DNA from: Gillisia sp. Hel_I_86
Lineage (GTDB): Bacteria; Bacteroidota; Bacteroidia; Flavobacteriales; Flavobacteriaceae
Assembly: GCF_007827275.1 (NCBI RefSeq)
Contig: NZ_VISE01000001.1
Coordinates: 558,001 to 622,000, forward strand
Direction: 5' to 3'
Length of the DNA stretch: 64,000 bases
Positions 52,075-61,314 of this stretch are shown one piece after another. The notes below the pieces were generated by a model. That model did not search any database and was not told the origin of the DNA. It saw nothing but the letters and a program-made list of their open reading frames with translations. Made by a program: the position numbers and the translations under genes. How positions within the stretch are numbered: position 1 is the first letter of the stretch; each line of letters begins with the position of its first letter.

Positions 52075-55000
52075 ATGAGTTTTTTAGATTCTGTATTAAA
52101 AGTCTTTGTTGGCGATAAGTCCAAGAAAGACGTTAAAGAAATACAACCTATAGTAGAGAAAATCAAAGCTTTGGAAAAGGAGTTCGAAGCGCTTTCTTTA
52201 GATGAACTACGGGAAAAAACAGTTGTTTTTAGAAAGAAAATCGCCGATGGCACTAAAGATATCCGCTCAAAAATTGAAGCCTTAAACAGCGAAGCAGATG
52301 CATCTGAAGATATTACCAGAAATGAAGATATCTACGCAGAGGTCGATGCCTTAAAGGATGAAATGTATAATACCACAGAAGGTATCCTTAACGACATTCT
52401 TCCCGAAGCCTTTGCTACCGTAAAAGAAACGGCCAAACGTTTTGTATATAATCCCAAGCTAAAGGTTACCGCTACAGCTTTCGATAGAGAAATCTCTGCA
52501 GAGAAAGACTATGTGGAGTTGGAAGGAGATCATGCAATTTGGAGCAACTCTTGGGATGCTGCCGGAAAACCGATCACTTGGGACATGATTCATTATGATG
52601 TTCAGTTAATTGGTGGTGTGGCCATGCACCAAGGTAAAATTGCCGAAATGCAAACTGGGGAAGGTAAGACACTCGTTGCAACCCTTCCCATGTATTTAAA
52701 TGCCTTAAGCGGAAACGGGGTACACCTTGTGACCGTGAACGATTATTTGGCAAAAAGGGATAGCGCTTGGATGGCTCCCATTTTTCAGTTCCACGGAATT
52801 AGTATCGATTGTATAGATTATCACAGGCCAAACTCTGCTGCAAGAAGAAAAGCATATAATGCAGACATCACGTATGGCACCAACAATGAGTTTGGTTTCG
52901 ATTATTTAAGGGATAACATGTCCCATTCTCCAGATGATTTGGTGCAACGCCCACACAATTTTGCAATTGTAGATGAGGTGGATTCGGTTTTGGTAGATGA
53001 TGCAAGAACACCTTTGATCATTTCAGGTCCTATTCCAAAAGGAGATATTCATGAATTTGAAGCTTTAAAACCTGCAATCCAGAATATTGTAGACGTTCAG
53101 AGAAGTCATCTGATCAAGGTGCTAGCTGAAGCCAAAAAATTGATAGCTGCCGGTGACACTAAAGAAGGTGGACTTCAACTTTTAAGGGTTTTTAGGGGTT
53201 TACCAAAAAACAAGGCACTTATAAAATTCCTCAGTGAAGAGGGTATTAAGCAGCTTCTTCAGAAAACCGAGAATCATTACATGGCAGATAACAATCGTGA
53301 GATGCCAAAAGTAGATGAAGAACTTTATTTTGTTATCGAAGAAAAAAACAATCAGATAGATCTTACCGATAAAGGGGTGGAATTTTTATCTGGAAAAGAT
53401 GATCCGGACTTTTTCGTAATGCCGGAAATTGGGATGGAGATCGCTAAGATCGATAATGAAGGACTTAGCAAGGAAGAGGAAGTAGAGAAAAAAGAAGAGC
53501 TTTTCCGTGAATATAGTGTGAAAAGTGACCGTATACATACCATGCGCCAGTTGTTAAAAGCCTATACCTTGTTTGAAAAGGACACAGAATATGTGGTCAT
53601 GGAGAACAAAGTGAAGATCGTAGATGAGCAAACTGGTCGTATCATGGACGGGAGAAGATATAGCGATGGTTTGCACCAAGCTATTGAAGCTAAAGAGAAT
53701 GTAAAAATTGAAGATGCTACGCAAACTTTTGCAACGGTAACCCTACAGAATTTCTTTAGAATGTACCGCAAACTTTCAGGGATGACGGGAACTGCGGTTA
53801 CTGAAGCGGGGGAATTATGGGAGATCTATAAATTGGATGTGGTGGAAATTCCAACCAATAGACCAATTGTACGATTTGACCGTGAGGACCTTGTTTACAA
53901 GACCAAGCGTGAAAAATTCAATGCGGTGATAGATGAAGTAACCAAACTTTCGAATGCTGGAAGACCAGTTCTTATTGGAACAACTTCTGTAGAGATTTCG
54001 GAATTGTTGAGTAGAATGCTGAAATTGAGAAACGTTCCCCATAATGTATTGAATGCAAAATTGCACAAGAAAGAAGCAGATATTGTTGCTGAAGCTGGAA
54101 ATGCTGGGATCGTTACAATTGCAACCAACATGGCAGGTCGTGGTACGGATATTAAATTGAGCAAAGAGGTTAAAGAAGCAGGTGGTTTGGCCATTATAGG
54201 TACAGAACGCCATGACTCCAGGCGTGTCGATAGACAGTTACGTGGTCGTGCAGGTCGTCAGGGAGATCCGGGAAGTTCCCAGTTCTACGTTTCGTTGGAA
54301 GATAATTTGATGCGTTTATTTGGATCTGAAAGGATCGCGAAATTAATGGATAGAATGGGCTTGGAAGAAGGTGAAGTAATTCAGCATTCCATGATCTCCA
54401 AATCCATTGAACGTGCACAGAAAAAAGTTGAAGAAAACAACTTTGGGGTTCGTAAACGTTTATTGGAGTACGATGATGTAATGAATGCCCAAAGAGAGGT
54501 GATCTACAAACGTCGTTACCATGCACTTTTTGGGGATCGGTTAAAGGTAGATATCGCCAATATGATCTTTGATACTTCTGAAGTTATAGCTGAATATAAC
54601 AAAGCAGCATCCGATTATAAGAATTTTGAATTCGAACTTATCCGTTACTTCTCTATGAGCTCTCCCGTTTCTGAAGAGGATTTTGGAAAAATGGATGTGC
54701 AACAGATCGCTGGAATTGTTTATAAGGCAGCATTCGAGCATTATCATAATAAGATGGAACGCACGGCTACGTTGGCGTATCCAATTATTAAAAATGTATA
54801 CGAAGATCCAGCTAATAATTTCGAGCGTATCGCAGTTCCTTTTACAGATGGTGTGAAAAGCTTACAGGTTGTCACCAATCTTGAAAAAGCATACGAAACG
54901 GAAGGAAAACAACTGACAAAAGATTTTGAAAAGAACATCACCCTTGCAATTATAGATGAATCCTGGAAAACGCATTTGCGTAAGATGGACGAATTGAAGC

Positions 55001-55437
55001 AGAGTGTGCAATTAGCGGTACACGAACAAAAAGATCCTTTATTGATCTATAAGTTTGAAGCTTTTGAGCTGTTTAAATCCATGATAGAACAAGTAAACAA
55101 AGATGTGATCTCATTCCTGTTCAAAGGAGAAATTCCAGAAGGAAATACTACCAATATCCAGGAAGCACGTCAGCCTAAACGTCGTGAAAAAATTGAAACC
55201 ACTAAGGAAGAAATTCCAAATCTAGATGAACGCTCCGCACAAAGCAGGGCTGCGGGTCAAACACAATCCCGTCCTCAAGTAACCGAAACCATTGTTCGCG
55301 ATCAACCAAAGATTAATAGGAATGATAAGGTTACCATTAAAAATGTGATGAGTGGTGAGAATAAAACCTTAAAGTACAAGCAAGCAATCCCGCTTTTGGA
55401 TAAAGGAGACTGGGTGCTTACCGGTCAAGAAAGCTAG
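52075..55437 (+). CDS. secA: Protein translocase ATPase SecA
   Basis: A 1120-residue translocation motor that drives unfolded preproteins through SecYEG. The DEAD-motor has QTGEGKT (193-199), IVDEVDS (298-304), the VNDYLAKRD loop (221-229), and the second half has TNMAGRGTDIKLS and QLRGRAGRQGDPGSS. It is longer than the E. coli protein (about 900) because of an insertion around residues 320-470, common in Bacteroidota. The C-terminal end lacks the cysteine zinc motif. It is the only gene between the inverted-repeat arms that is certainly essential. Confidence 0.98.
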   Translation: MSFLDSVLKVFVGDKSKKDVKEIQPIVEKIKALEKEFEALSLDELREKTVVFRKKIADGTKDIRSKIEALNSEADASEDITRNEDIYAEVDALKDEMYNTTEGILNDILPEAFATVKETAKRFVYNPKLKVTATAFDREISAEKDYVELEGDHAIWSNSWDAAGKPITWDMIHYDVQLIGGVAMHQGKIAEMQTGEGKTLVATLPMYLNALSGNGVHLVTVNDYLAKRDSAWMAPIFQFHGISIDCIDYHRPNSAARRKAYNADITYGTNNEFGFDYLRDNMSHSPDDLVQRPHNFAIVDEVDSVLVDDARTPLIISGPIPKGDIHEFEALKPAIQNIVDVQRSHLIKVLAEAKKLIAAGDTKEGGLQLLRVFRGLPKNKALIKFLSEEGIKQLLQKTENHYMADNNREMPKVDEELYFVIEEKNNQIDLTDKGVEFLSGKDDPDFFVMPEIGMEIAKIDNEGLSKEEEVEKKEELFREYSVKSDRIHTMRQLLKAYTLFEKDTEYVVMENKVKIVDEQTGRIMDGRRYSDGLHQAIEAKENVKIEDATQTFATVTLQNFFRMYRKLSGMTGTAVTEAGELWEIYKLDVVEIPTNRPIVRFDREDLVYKTKREKFNAVIDEVTKLSNAGRPVLIGTTSVEISELLSRMLKLRNVPHNVLNAKLHKKEADIVAEAGNAGIVTIATNMAGRGTDIKLSKEVKEAGGLAIIGTERHDSRRVDRQLRGRAGRQGDPGSSQFYVSLEDNLMRLFGSERIAKLMDRMGLEEGEVIQHSMISKSIERAQKKVEENNFGVRKRLLEYDDVMNAQREVIYKRRYHALFGDRLKVDIANMIFDTSEVIAEYNKAASDYKNFEFELIRYFSMSSPVSEEDFGKMDVQQIAGIVYKAAFEHYHNKMERTATLAYPIIKNVYEDPANNFERIAVPFTDGVKSLQVVTNLEKAYETEGKQLTKDFEKNITLAIIDESWKTHLRKMDELKQSVQLAVHEQKDPLLIYKFEAFELFKSMIEQVNKDVISFLFKGEIPEGNTTNIQEARQPKRREKIETTKEEIPNLDERSAQSRAAGQTQSRPQVTETIVRDQPKINRNDKVTIKNVMSGENKTLKYKQAIPLLDKGDWVLTGQES

Positions 55438-55452
55438 AATAAAACGTTTTCC

Positions 55453-55493
55453 AAAAACACCAAACCCGGCAAATTGCCGGGTTTGGTGTTTTT
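55453..55493 (+). terminator. Strong hairpin terminator after secA
   Basis: AACACCAAACCCGGCAA pairs perfectly with TTGCCGGGTTTGGTGTT around a very short loop and is followed by T residues. It starts 15 bases after the secA stop codon and could terminate in both directions. Confidence 0.9.
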
Positions 55494-55563
55494 AATAGTA
55501 GATGAGATGGTTTAAACGTCATCCTGAATTTATTTCAGGATCTCTATTATTTGAAAATTAGAA

Positions 55564-55608
55564 ATCAAGAACCTCGGGGCAAGCCCACGAGGTATACATT
55601 GGAAAATA
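55564..55608 (+). repeat. Direct repeat (CCTCGGGGCAAGCCCACGAG family), second copy
   Basis: The same orientation and nearly the same sequence as 50353-50395; the copies differ at a few positions (GTATACATT here, GTATGCATT there). Confidence 0.7.
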
Positions 55609-55717
55609 ATTAAAAATTCGATTTACTATAAACTTTGACAGGCTCGGTTTGACATTCTGGGTTTTGTCACTTCGAGCGGAGTCGGGAAGTATTTACTATG
55701 ATAAAGTGATTTCCCTA

Positions 55718-55781
55718 AGATTCTTCACTTCATTCAGGATGACATTTGCGTATTTTGTCATTCCGACGGTAGGAGGAATCT
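55718..55781. repeat. Inverted repeat, right arm of a pair flanking the secA segment
   Basis: AGATTCTTCACTTCATTC at the left end and GTAGGAGGAATCT at the right; reverse complement of 50259-50331 apart from a gap of about 9 bases. Confidence 0.75.
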
Positions 55782-56123
55782 TTTGAAATGGAATATATTG
55801 CTTTACCGAGATCCTTCAACAGGCTTAGTTTGACCAGTAACTTATCAGCTTTCAAATAATAAAGATCCTGAAACAAGTTACCATTGACGGATTCCTAAAA
55901 TATATCAATTTCCTATGCTTTATGTTTTTAGCAAAAATTTTAAGATGACCAACAATAAACAGGATCATTGGCCACAAATGCACGAATTATTGGTTATAAC
56001 AATCCTGGAAAATTATTCGTGAATTCGTGGCAATATCCAGAGAATCAACAAAACGCCGAACAATGCTGAACTGGTCTTAAAATATTAAAAATCTGGAAAT
56101 AAATTTCCTTTAGAATTTTAAAC

Positions 56124-56177
56124 ACGTCAATTTCCTACGCTAGATAATTTTTTTATCACGGGCCTCAGGATGACGAA
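56124..56177 (+). repeat. Dispersed element, copy 2 (ACGTCAATTTCC family)
   Basis: ACGTCAATTTCCTACGCTAG, then an AT-rich centre and CAGGATGACGAA. It matches the first part of copies 1 (22206) and 3 (60531). Confidence 0.75.
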
Positions 56178-56265
56178 CTTCGAAATTCTATGTAGCTTCT
56201 TTTTTAAAAATAAAATAATTCTTAGTTTTTGATACCTTTAGCCTTCTAACCAAAGGATCTCAAAA

Positions 56266-56748
56266 ATGAATAAAGTTTCAATAGAAATTAAGTGGGGTGT
56301 TATTTTTACAATTATAGCCCTGCTTTGGATGGTTTTTGAAAAAGCTATGGGCTGGCATGATGTTTATATTGCCAAGCATGCTATTTATACCAATTTCTTC
56401 GGAATAATAGCCGTATTAATTTTTGTCCTTGCTTTAAGGGACAAAAAAGCAAATTTCTATAATGGAATCATGACTTGGCGTCAAGGTTTCGTGGCAGGGC
56501 TAATCGTAACCATTGTAATTACAGTGTTGTCGCCTTTATCCCAGTTTGTCACCAGTACCTATATAACTCCCGATTATTTTAATAATGTGATTGCTTATAG
56601 TGTGGAAACTAAAGTGATGAACCAAGAGCAAGCTGAAGCTTATTTCAATTTGAAATCCTACATTATTCAGGCTACTTTTGGAGCATTGGTAATGGGCGTG
56701 GTAACCTCAGCAGCAGTTGCATGGTTTTTAAAGACGAAGAAGGAATAA
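56266..56748 (+). CDS. DUF4199 family membrane protein
   Basis: A 160-residue protein with four hydrophobic segments (about 10-28, 42-60, 74-98, 130-155): KWGVIFTIIALLWMVFE, FGIIAVLIFVLALRD, RQGFVAGLIVTIVITVL and FGALVMGVVTSAAVAWF. The layout and the WRQGFVAG motif fit DUF4199, widespread in Bacteroidota and of unknown function. It is monocistronic, ending before two palindromic repeats. Confidence 0.85.
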   Translation: MNKVSIEIKWGVIFTIIALLWMVFEKAMGWHDVYIAKHAIYTNFFGIIAVLIFVLALRDKKANFYNGIMTWRQGFVAGLIVTIVITVLSPLSQFVTSTYITPDYFNNVIAYSVETKVMNQEQAEAYFNLKSYIIQATFGALVMGVVTSAAVAWFLKTKKE

Positions 56749-56769
56749 GGTTTCAAGCAAAAAAAATAC

Positions 56770-56988
56770 TGTCATTTCGAAGGAGTCTTCTGCGACCGAG
56801 AAATCTTTTTTTACTTCGGACAGGCAGTTCCCTTGAGATCTCTCCCGATGGTCGAGATGACAAACCAAAAAAATCAATTATATAATTAAAAAAAACTGTC
56901 ATTTCGAAGGAGCCTTTCGCGACCGAGAAATCTTTTTTACTTCGGACATACAGTTCCCTTGAGATCTCTCACTAGGTTCGAGATAACA
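56770..56988. repeat. Two palindromic elements (TGTCATTTCGAAGGAG family)
   Basis: Copies at about 56770-56862 and 56900-56988 start TGTCATTTCGAAGGAG and end with GAGATGACAAA (first) and GAGATAACAAA (second); a GAGAAATCTTTTTT stretch lies in the middle. They are related to the 9.5 kb elements but with a different core (GCGACCGAGAAATC). The last copy touches the stop of the M23 gene. Confidence 0.75.
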
Positions 56989-56991
56989 AAT

Positions 56992-57684
56992 TCAATCAAT
57001 CTTCAGCAATAGATTAGGATCTGGACAATTTTCTAAATAAAAATCCAGTTTGTCTGCAGATGTAACTCCTGGATAATCCCCGGTAAAACCCTGTATATCT
57101 TTGATAACCTGAAAATGTAAATGCGGTGCATAATCTCCATTCACCTTCCGGGAACCAAGTGCCCCGATTTTATCTCCAGCTTCCACAATCTGCCCGAAAC
57201 TTAGGTTTTTAATAGAGTCTTTGCTTAAATGGCCGTAAAGCGTATAAAAAGTTCTATCTCCCACCATATGTTCCAAGATGATTGTTGGTCCGTAATTACC
57301 AAAACCTTCGTTGTCCTTAAAACTATGTACCGTACCTTCTAAGGCTGCCAATATTGGAGTTCCGGTATCGCACCAAAGATCCAATCCTATATGTATGTTC
57401 CTTTCAGAAGGGGTTGTTTCGTTTTTGAAGATCACACTGCGTTGGTATAGGGAACGCTTCTCATTATAACCGCCATAAGCCACTTTTGCGTTTTTGGAAG
57501 CAACATAGCCTTCTATAAAAGTCTTCACTGCATTCGCAGATGGAATGGGCATCTCTCGAATATCCTTATTTGTTTCGGAAAGATCTATGTGAACAAAATC
57601 CTTCTTTGCAAAGGTTTTATCCAGAACAGGAGTGAATTCTTTGGTACAATCCTTTATAAATTCAACGAAATTTGATTTGGACAT
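56992..57684 (-). CDS. M23 family metallopeptidase
   Basis: A 230-residue LytM-type peptidase domain: HIGLDLWCDTGTPILAALEGTVHSFKDNEGFGNYG (about 96-130) with the zinc-binding HxxxD, and FYTLYGHLSKDSI, GDKIGALGSRKVNGDYAPHLHFQ with the HLH motif. No signal peptide is seen, so the protein may stay in the cytoplasm or be exported by another route. Such enzymes cut peptidoglycan peptide bridges. It follows the DUF4097-like gene by 24 bases, so it may be the last member of the sigma operon. Confidence 0.88.
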   Translation of the reverse strand: MSKSNFVEFIKDCTKEFTPVLDKTFAKKDFVHIDLSETNKDIREMPIPSANAVKTFIEGYVASKNAKVAYGGYNEKRSLYQRSVIFKNETTPSERNIHIGLDLWCDTGTPILAALEGTVHSFKDNEGFGNYGPTIILEHMVGDRTFYTLYGHLSKDSIKNLSFGQIVEAGDKIGALGSRKVNGDYAPHLHFQVIKDIQGFTGDYPGVTSADKLDFYLENCPDPNLLLKID

Positions 57685-57708
57685 TGAGCTATTTTTTTCA
57701 AAAATAAC

Positions 57709-59106
57709 TTATTTTATATACACGTCGCTAAAACTTGCATTTATGTTAACACTTCCATTTCCATCCTTGGATTTATAGTACCCATTAAGGATCTCGTTAT
57801 CGTAAGATTTAGTAGATTTTATAGAGGTTGCTTTTGGATATTCAATATTGCTTTGAGTGCCATTATAATTGAAATTTAAAGGAGCGCTTGGTAAAGACAA
57901 TCTTAGGTCGCTATTTTCTAAAGTGATATCTAAATTTTTAAACCCTGTATCCAATTTACCAACCGACAATTCTCCAAATGTCCCGGAAAGTATCCCTGTA
58001 TCAGTGATCTCCTTGATAGTTACATCGCTGGAATTGGAAATGAGTTTAATGCTTTTAGCCTTGCCAATCTCACAATTCTCTACATAATTGGTTTTAAGGA
58101 TTCCATAATTCCAAACATTTATATTTATTGGACTATAGGATACATTAACTTTAGTTTTCTCGCCTTCAATAATATTTGCAGAAAGGCTACTGTGCGATAA
58201 ATTAGCTTTTAAATTAGTGGTTTTTTCTCCCAATTTCAATTCGCCATATCGCACATCCAAATCTAAATTGGCATTTTTCGGGATTTTGATTTTAATTATA
58301 CGTTTGCCTTGAGAAGAAACTCTTGTGGTTCCGTTTCCTTCTCCTTTATAACTTTGTTTTGCTTCCATTTCTTTTCCAAAATTCTCGCCCCAGGTTTCCA
58401 TTTTTTTTCCAAAACTCTCACCCCATTTTTCCATGTCTTTTCCAAAATTCTTTTCAAAATCTTCTCCCCAGGCTTCCATTTTCTTTTCAAAATCCTTTTC
58501 CCATACCTCAGAGTTCTCCTCGAATTGTTTCCCCCAGGCTTCCATGGATTTTTCAAAATCCTTTCCGAAGTTCTTCTCCATCTTTTTCTCCCATTTCTCC
58601 ATATACTTATCTCCATCCTTTTTATAGGCATCATAATCAAAGTCCATATTTCCCATCTTCTCATGGAATTCTGGCGGTAACGGATTTTTACTGATATTTT
58701 CCAACATTGGCGCTATCATATCTGTCATCATAGGTCCGAGAATATTTTGTAAATCTCCCATAGATTCGGTTAATGAAGAAAGGTCCATGTTTAAGTTCAT
58801 GCCAGTAGTTCCACCGCCGGAGTTGATTTCAATTTTATCTGAATTTCCTGAGGTCTCCAATTTCCAGCTTTCCAATGCTTTTTTGGCATCTTCGCCTTTT
58901 AAATTTCCTGCTTCCAGATAGGCTTCTATAGCTACTTCATTCTTATCCCAATTTTCAATAATTATATTGGTGTATTTTGCATCTATCACTACAGAAACAT
59001 CCTGTTTGGTTTTATAAGTCTTCTCGAGTTTTTTAGTTTGTGCAAATATCCCTACCGAAAATAGTAAGCAGAAAAGTAGGATATAATTAGACTTTATAGT
59101 TTTCAT
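57709..59106 (-). CDS. DUF4097-like secreted protein with long amphipathic repeat
   Basis: About 465 residues from the ATG at 59106, with signal peptide (about 6-22, ending GIFAQ); a start 30 bases upstream is less likely. A polar region is followed at about 160-245 by repeats with W or F or M every third or fourth residue (MEKWEKKMEKNFGKDFEKSMEAWGKQFEEN and MEAWGEDFEKNFGKDMEKWG), with tryptophans spaced 11 or 15 residues. The rest (about 260-465) is beta-rich, like the beta-solenoid of DUF4097. It follows an anti-sigma gene that overlaps by 20 bases. Role unknown. Confidence 0.8.
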   Translation of the reverse strand: MKTIKSNYILLFCLLFSVGIFAQTKKLEKTYKTKQDVSVVIDAKYTNIIIENWDKNEVAIEAYLEAGNLKGEDAKKALESWKLETSGNSDKIEINSGGGTTGMNLNMDLSSLTESMGDLQNILGPMMTDMIAPMLENISKNPLPPEFHEKMGNMDFDYDAYKKDGDKYMEKWEKKMEKNFGKDFEKSMEAWGKQFEENSEVWEKDFEKKMEAWGEDFEKNFGKDMEKWGESFGKKMETWGENFGKEMEAKQSYKGEGNGTTRVSSQGKRIIKIKIPKNANLDLDVRYGELKLGEKTTNLKANLSHSSLSANIIEGEKTKVNVSYSPININVWNYGILKTNYVENCEIGKAKSIKLISNSSDVTIKEITDTGILSGTFGELSVGKLDTGFKNLDITLENSDLRLSLPSAPLNFNYNGTQSNIEYPKATSIKSTKSYDNEILNGYYKSKDGNGSVNINASFSDVYIK

Positions 59107-59689
59107 TACGTGTTTTTTTAGTTTGTTTGATTTCATTTAATTTATTCTTGAGCTTGTACAGCAAGTCCAAACGAAATTGAAGGTTTTCGACCATTGCTTC
59201 AATAGTTTGCTCATTGGGACCTGTTTCATTAAACTCGGCATTCAAGCGTTTATATTCTTTATTTAATTCGGACATTTTTCCCATGAAGGAATCTATCAAG
59301 GCTTTGTTGGTAGGATTTACTTCCAGTTTGGCCAATTCCATATTGATCCCTGCTAAATAATAGTTTTCGATCTTTTTAAAATCTGGGGAAACCTCGCTTA
59401 ACTGAAATTCTTTAACCGGAAGCTCATTTCCATCTTCTTTGATCTCTGGAGAAACAACCAGTGGAGTTTCCGTTTTAATAATTCTGTCTTTGTTCAAAAA
59501 GAATGCTCCAATTCCTACTGCTACAATAAATATTGCCGCAATTTTTAAAAAGCCAAACGTATTGCTGTTCTTTTGTGTTGGCAACGCAGCATCCAGCTTT
59601 GCCTCAAAACGTTCTTGATGGCCTTTACTTAACTTTTCCTTAGTCCAAGGCTCATCATCCTTGAACATATCTCTAATATCCTGTGCCAT
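59087..59689 (-). CDS. Anti-sigma factor-like protein with one membrane helix
   Basis: A 200-residue protein. The N-terminal part (MAQDIRDMFKDDEPWTKEKLSKGHQERFEAKL) would contact the sigma factor; a membrane helix lies at about 45-63 (FLKIAAIFIVAVGIGAFFL); the periplasmic part is helical and charged (NKEYKRLNAEFNE). It overlaps the upstream sigma gene by 17 bases and the downstream gene by 20 bases. It is not a clear zinc-ASD type because the HxxxCxxC motif is absent. Confidence 0.75.
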   Translation of the reverse strand: MAQDIRDMFKDDEPWTKEKLSKGHQERFEAKLDAALPTQKNSNTFGFLKIAAIFIVAVGIGAFFLNKDRIIKTETPLVVSPEIKEDGNELPVKEFQLSEVSPDFKKIENYYLAGINMELAKLEVNPTNKALIDSFMGKMSELNKEYKRLNAEFNETGPNEQTIEAMVENLQFRLDLLYKLKNKLNEIKQTKKTRNENYKV

Positions 59690-60224
59690 TTCTAAATGCT
59701 TTTAATTTTTCCTGTAATTTCTTTTTTCCTCTATGTACTAATGTTCTGGAGGCTACTTGTGAGATCTTCAATATTTCTGAAATCTCTTCATGATCATAAC
59801 CTTCAATTAAATAAAGCATAAGAGGATATTTATACTTTTCTGGAAGTTCCTGAATTTCAGCTTTCACTTCCGCTACTCCAATGCCATCATCCACCTGCCA
59901 ATCTTGAGCCTCATCATCTGCCACCTTCTCCATCAACTGCTCGTTCAGTGCAACATATTCAAGTTTTTTGGCCTTTAATTGATCGAGGCACTTATTGATA
60001 ACGATCCGCTTTAACCATGCCCCAAAAGTTACTTCTCCAGAATATTGATGCAGTTTGGCAAAGGCCTTTACAAAGGCTTCTTGCATGGCATCTTCTGCCT
60101 CGGCTGTATCCCGAAGGAATCTGCTGGCAACAATGAACATCCCGTCACAATAACTATTGTATAGTTTTAATTGTGCTTTTCTGTTGTTGGCACGACAATC
60201 TTCTATGAGTTGATGCTTTAACAA
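59673..60224 (-). CDS. RNA polymerase sigma factor, ECF subfamily
   Basis: A 183-residue sigma factor. Region 2: YNSYCDGMFIVASRFLRDTAEAEDAMQEAFVKAF (about 22-55); region 4: ELPEKYKYPLMLYLIEGYDHEEISEILKISQVASRTLVHRGKKKLQE (about 120-165), the usual helix-turn-helix. It starts with TTG at 60224, as no ATG is near. It should be held by the downstream anti-sigma protein and drive its own operon and others. Confidence 0.92.
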   Translation of the reverse strand: MLKHQLIEDCRANNRKAQLKLYNSYCDGMFIVASRFLRDTAEAEDAMQEAFVKAFAKLHQYSGEVTFGAWLKRIVINKCLDQLKAKKLEYVALNEQLMEKVADDEAQDWQVDDGIGVAEVKAEIQELPEKYKYPLMLYLIEGYDHEEISEILKISQVASRTLVHRGKKKLQEKLKAFRNGTGY

Positions 60225-60681
60225 AATTTGATACTGCTTAATTGGTTAGTACTTGAAAGACGAGCTAAAAATCCTCTTGTTGCAAAAATTAGTGATTATT
60301 TTTGAAAAAATTCATTCTGAAAGGTGTTGTGCAATTTTGATTAACAATCATATGTATATTCGTAAAGTATCATAAAGTGTTATATACCATCATTCTGAAC
60401 TTGTTTGAGAACCTCATAACACTAAGAACCAATACAGTAAATAGAGACCCTGAAACCAGTTCAGGGTGACGATGCGGAATTGTCGTCATGCTGAACTTGT
60501 TTCAGCATCCCATCAATTTATATAAAAAACACGTCAATTTCCTGCGCTGGAAAATTTTTATTACAGCCCTCAAGGTGACGAAAGAACTCTAGGACAAAAA
60601 AAGGATATACAAACAATCATTTTTAATTTAAGGCATTTGGTATAATTTTAGAAAACAATTTTTAAACAAGGTACAATTCAA
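60225..60681. repeat. Intergenic region with repeat copies and sigma operon leader
   Basis: No gene. Visible: palindromes TTCTGAACTTGTTTGAGAA (60392-60410) and GACCCTGAAACCAGTTCAGGG (about 60446-60466), GTCATGCTGAACTTGTTTCAGCATCCC (60484-60510) and copy 3 of the ACGTCAATTTCC element (60531-60612). The sigma-operon promoter must lie in the left part but no clear element was placed. Confidence 0.5.
60531..60612 (+). repeat. Dispersed element, copy 3 (ACGTCAATTTCC family)
   Basis: ACGTCAATTTCCTGCGCTGG then GGTGACGAAAGAACTCTAGG and GGATATACA; full-length match to copy 1 at 22206-22290, with a few substitutions. Confidence 0.75.
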
Positions 60682-61236
60682 ATGAAAAGGTCACAGCGCT
60701 TTCCCATAAAGATCATTATCGCAGTAATTGCAGTTATCATTGGGTCAATACTTATATGGCGTTATGCTACCAAGGCTCATAGCCCAGAAGATATAAGTGT
60801 GTTTTCTGAAGATTCTTTAAAAATGGAAGTCGTTTATAATAGGCCTTATAAAAAAGGAAGGAAAATATTTGGTCAACTAGTGCCTTATGGTAAAGTTTGG
60901 AGGACGGGAGCCAATGAAGCCACCACTTTTTCTACGAATAAAGATATTTTAGTTGATGGTTCCCCCCTTCAAAGTGGAACCTATACGTTATGGACCATCC
61001 CCAATCAAGATTCTTGGAAGGTGATCTTTAATTCCAAGATGTATCCTTGGGGCATCAATCTGGAAAAAAAAGCAGCTCGCGATCCCAATTTCGATGTTTT
61101 GATGTTAGAAGCTCCTGTGATCAAGGTTCAGGACACCTTGGATCAATTCAGTATTTATTTTGAAAAGGCCAACGATCTTGTTCTATTCAATCTAGCCTGG
61201 GATGATGTTAAAATTACTATCCCGATTAAAAAATAA
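60682..61236 (+). CDS. DUF2911 family protein
   Basis: A 184-residue protein with a hydrophobic N-terminal segment (about 8-28, IKIIIAVIAVIIGSILIWRY) and a globular part: YNRPYKKGRKIFGQLVPYGKVWRTGANEATTFSTN (about 51-85), LQSGTYTLWTIPNQDSWKVIFNS and LVLFNLAWDDVKITI, the DUF2911 signature. It is membrane-anchored and likely periplasmic. A hairpin at 61237-61273 follows the stop. Confidence 0.88.
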   Translation: MKRSQRFPIKIIIAVIAVIIGSILIWRYATKAHSPEDISVFSEDSLKMEVVYNRPYKKGRKIFGQLVPYGKVWRTGANEATTFSTNKDILVDGSPLQSGTYTLWTIPNQDSWKVIFNSKMYPWGINLEKKAARDPNFDVLMLEAPVIKVQDTLDQFSIYFEKANDLVLFNLAWDDVKITIPIKK

Positions 61237-61273
61237 AAGAGCTGTCCAAAAAATTAAATTTCGAACAGCTCTT
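61237..61273. terminator. Hairpin terminator between convergent genes
   Basis: AAGAGCTGT and ACAGCTCTT form a perfect 9-base stem with a 19-base AT-rich loop, directly after the DUF2911 stop and before the end of ohr. It could serve both directions, with a T-rich tail GCTTT on the right. Confidence 0.7.
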
Positions 61274-61314
61274 GCTTTAGCTAACTAGAATACTATAATT
61301 GAGTTTTTCCTCAA

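Larger units (their letters stand above)
55494..56265. repeat. Repeat-rich intergenic region; no gene
   Basis: No gene is supported. Contents: a palindrome TCCTGAATTTATTTCAGGA (55523-55541), a copy of the CCTCGGGG direct repeat (55564-55608), the right inverted-repeat arm (55718-55781), a segment GTTACCATTGACGGATTCC (about 55879), remnant hairpins near 55,960-56,040 with GAATTCGTGGCAA, and copy 2 of the ACGTCAATTTCC element (56124-56177). Confidence 0.6.

Noticed and set aside
58309-58694. Several open frames of about 120 codons on the plus strand opposite the amphipathic repeat
   Set aside because: They mirror the repeated codons of the DUF4097-like gene and encode phenylalanine-rich nonsense; the opposite-strand gene has signal peptide and operon context.
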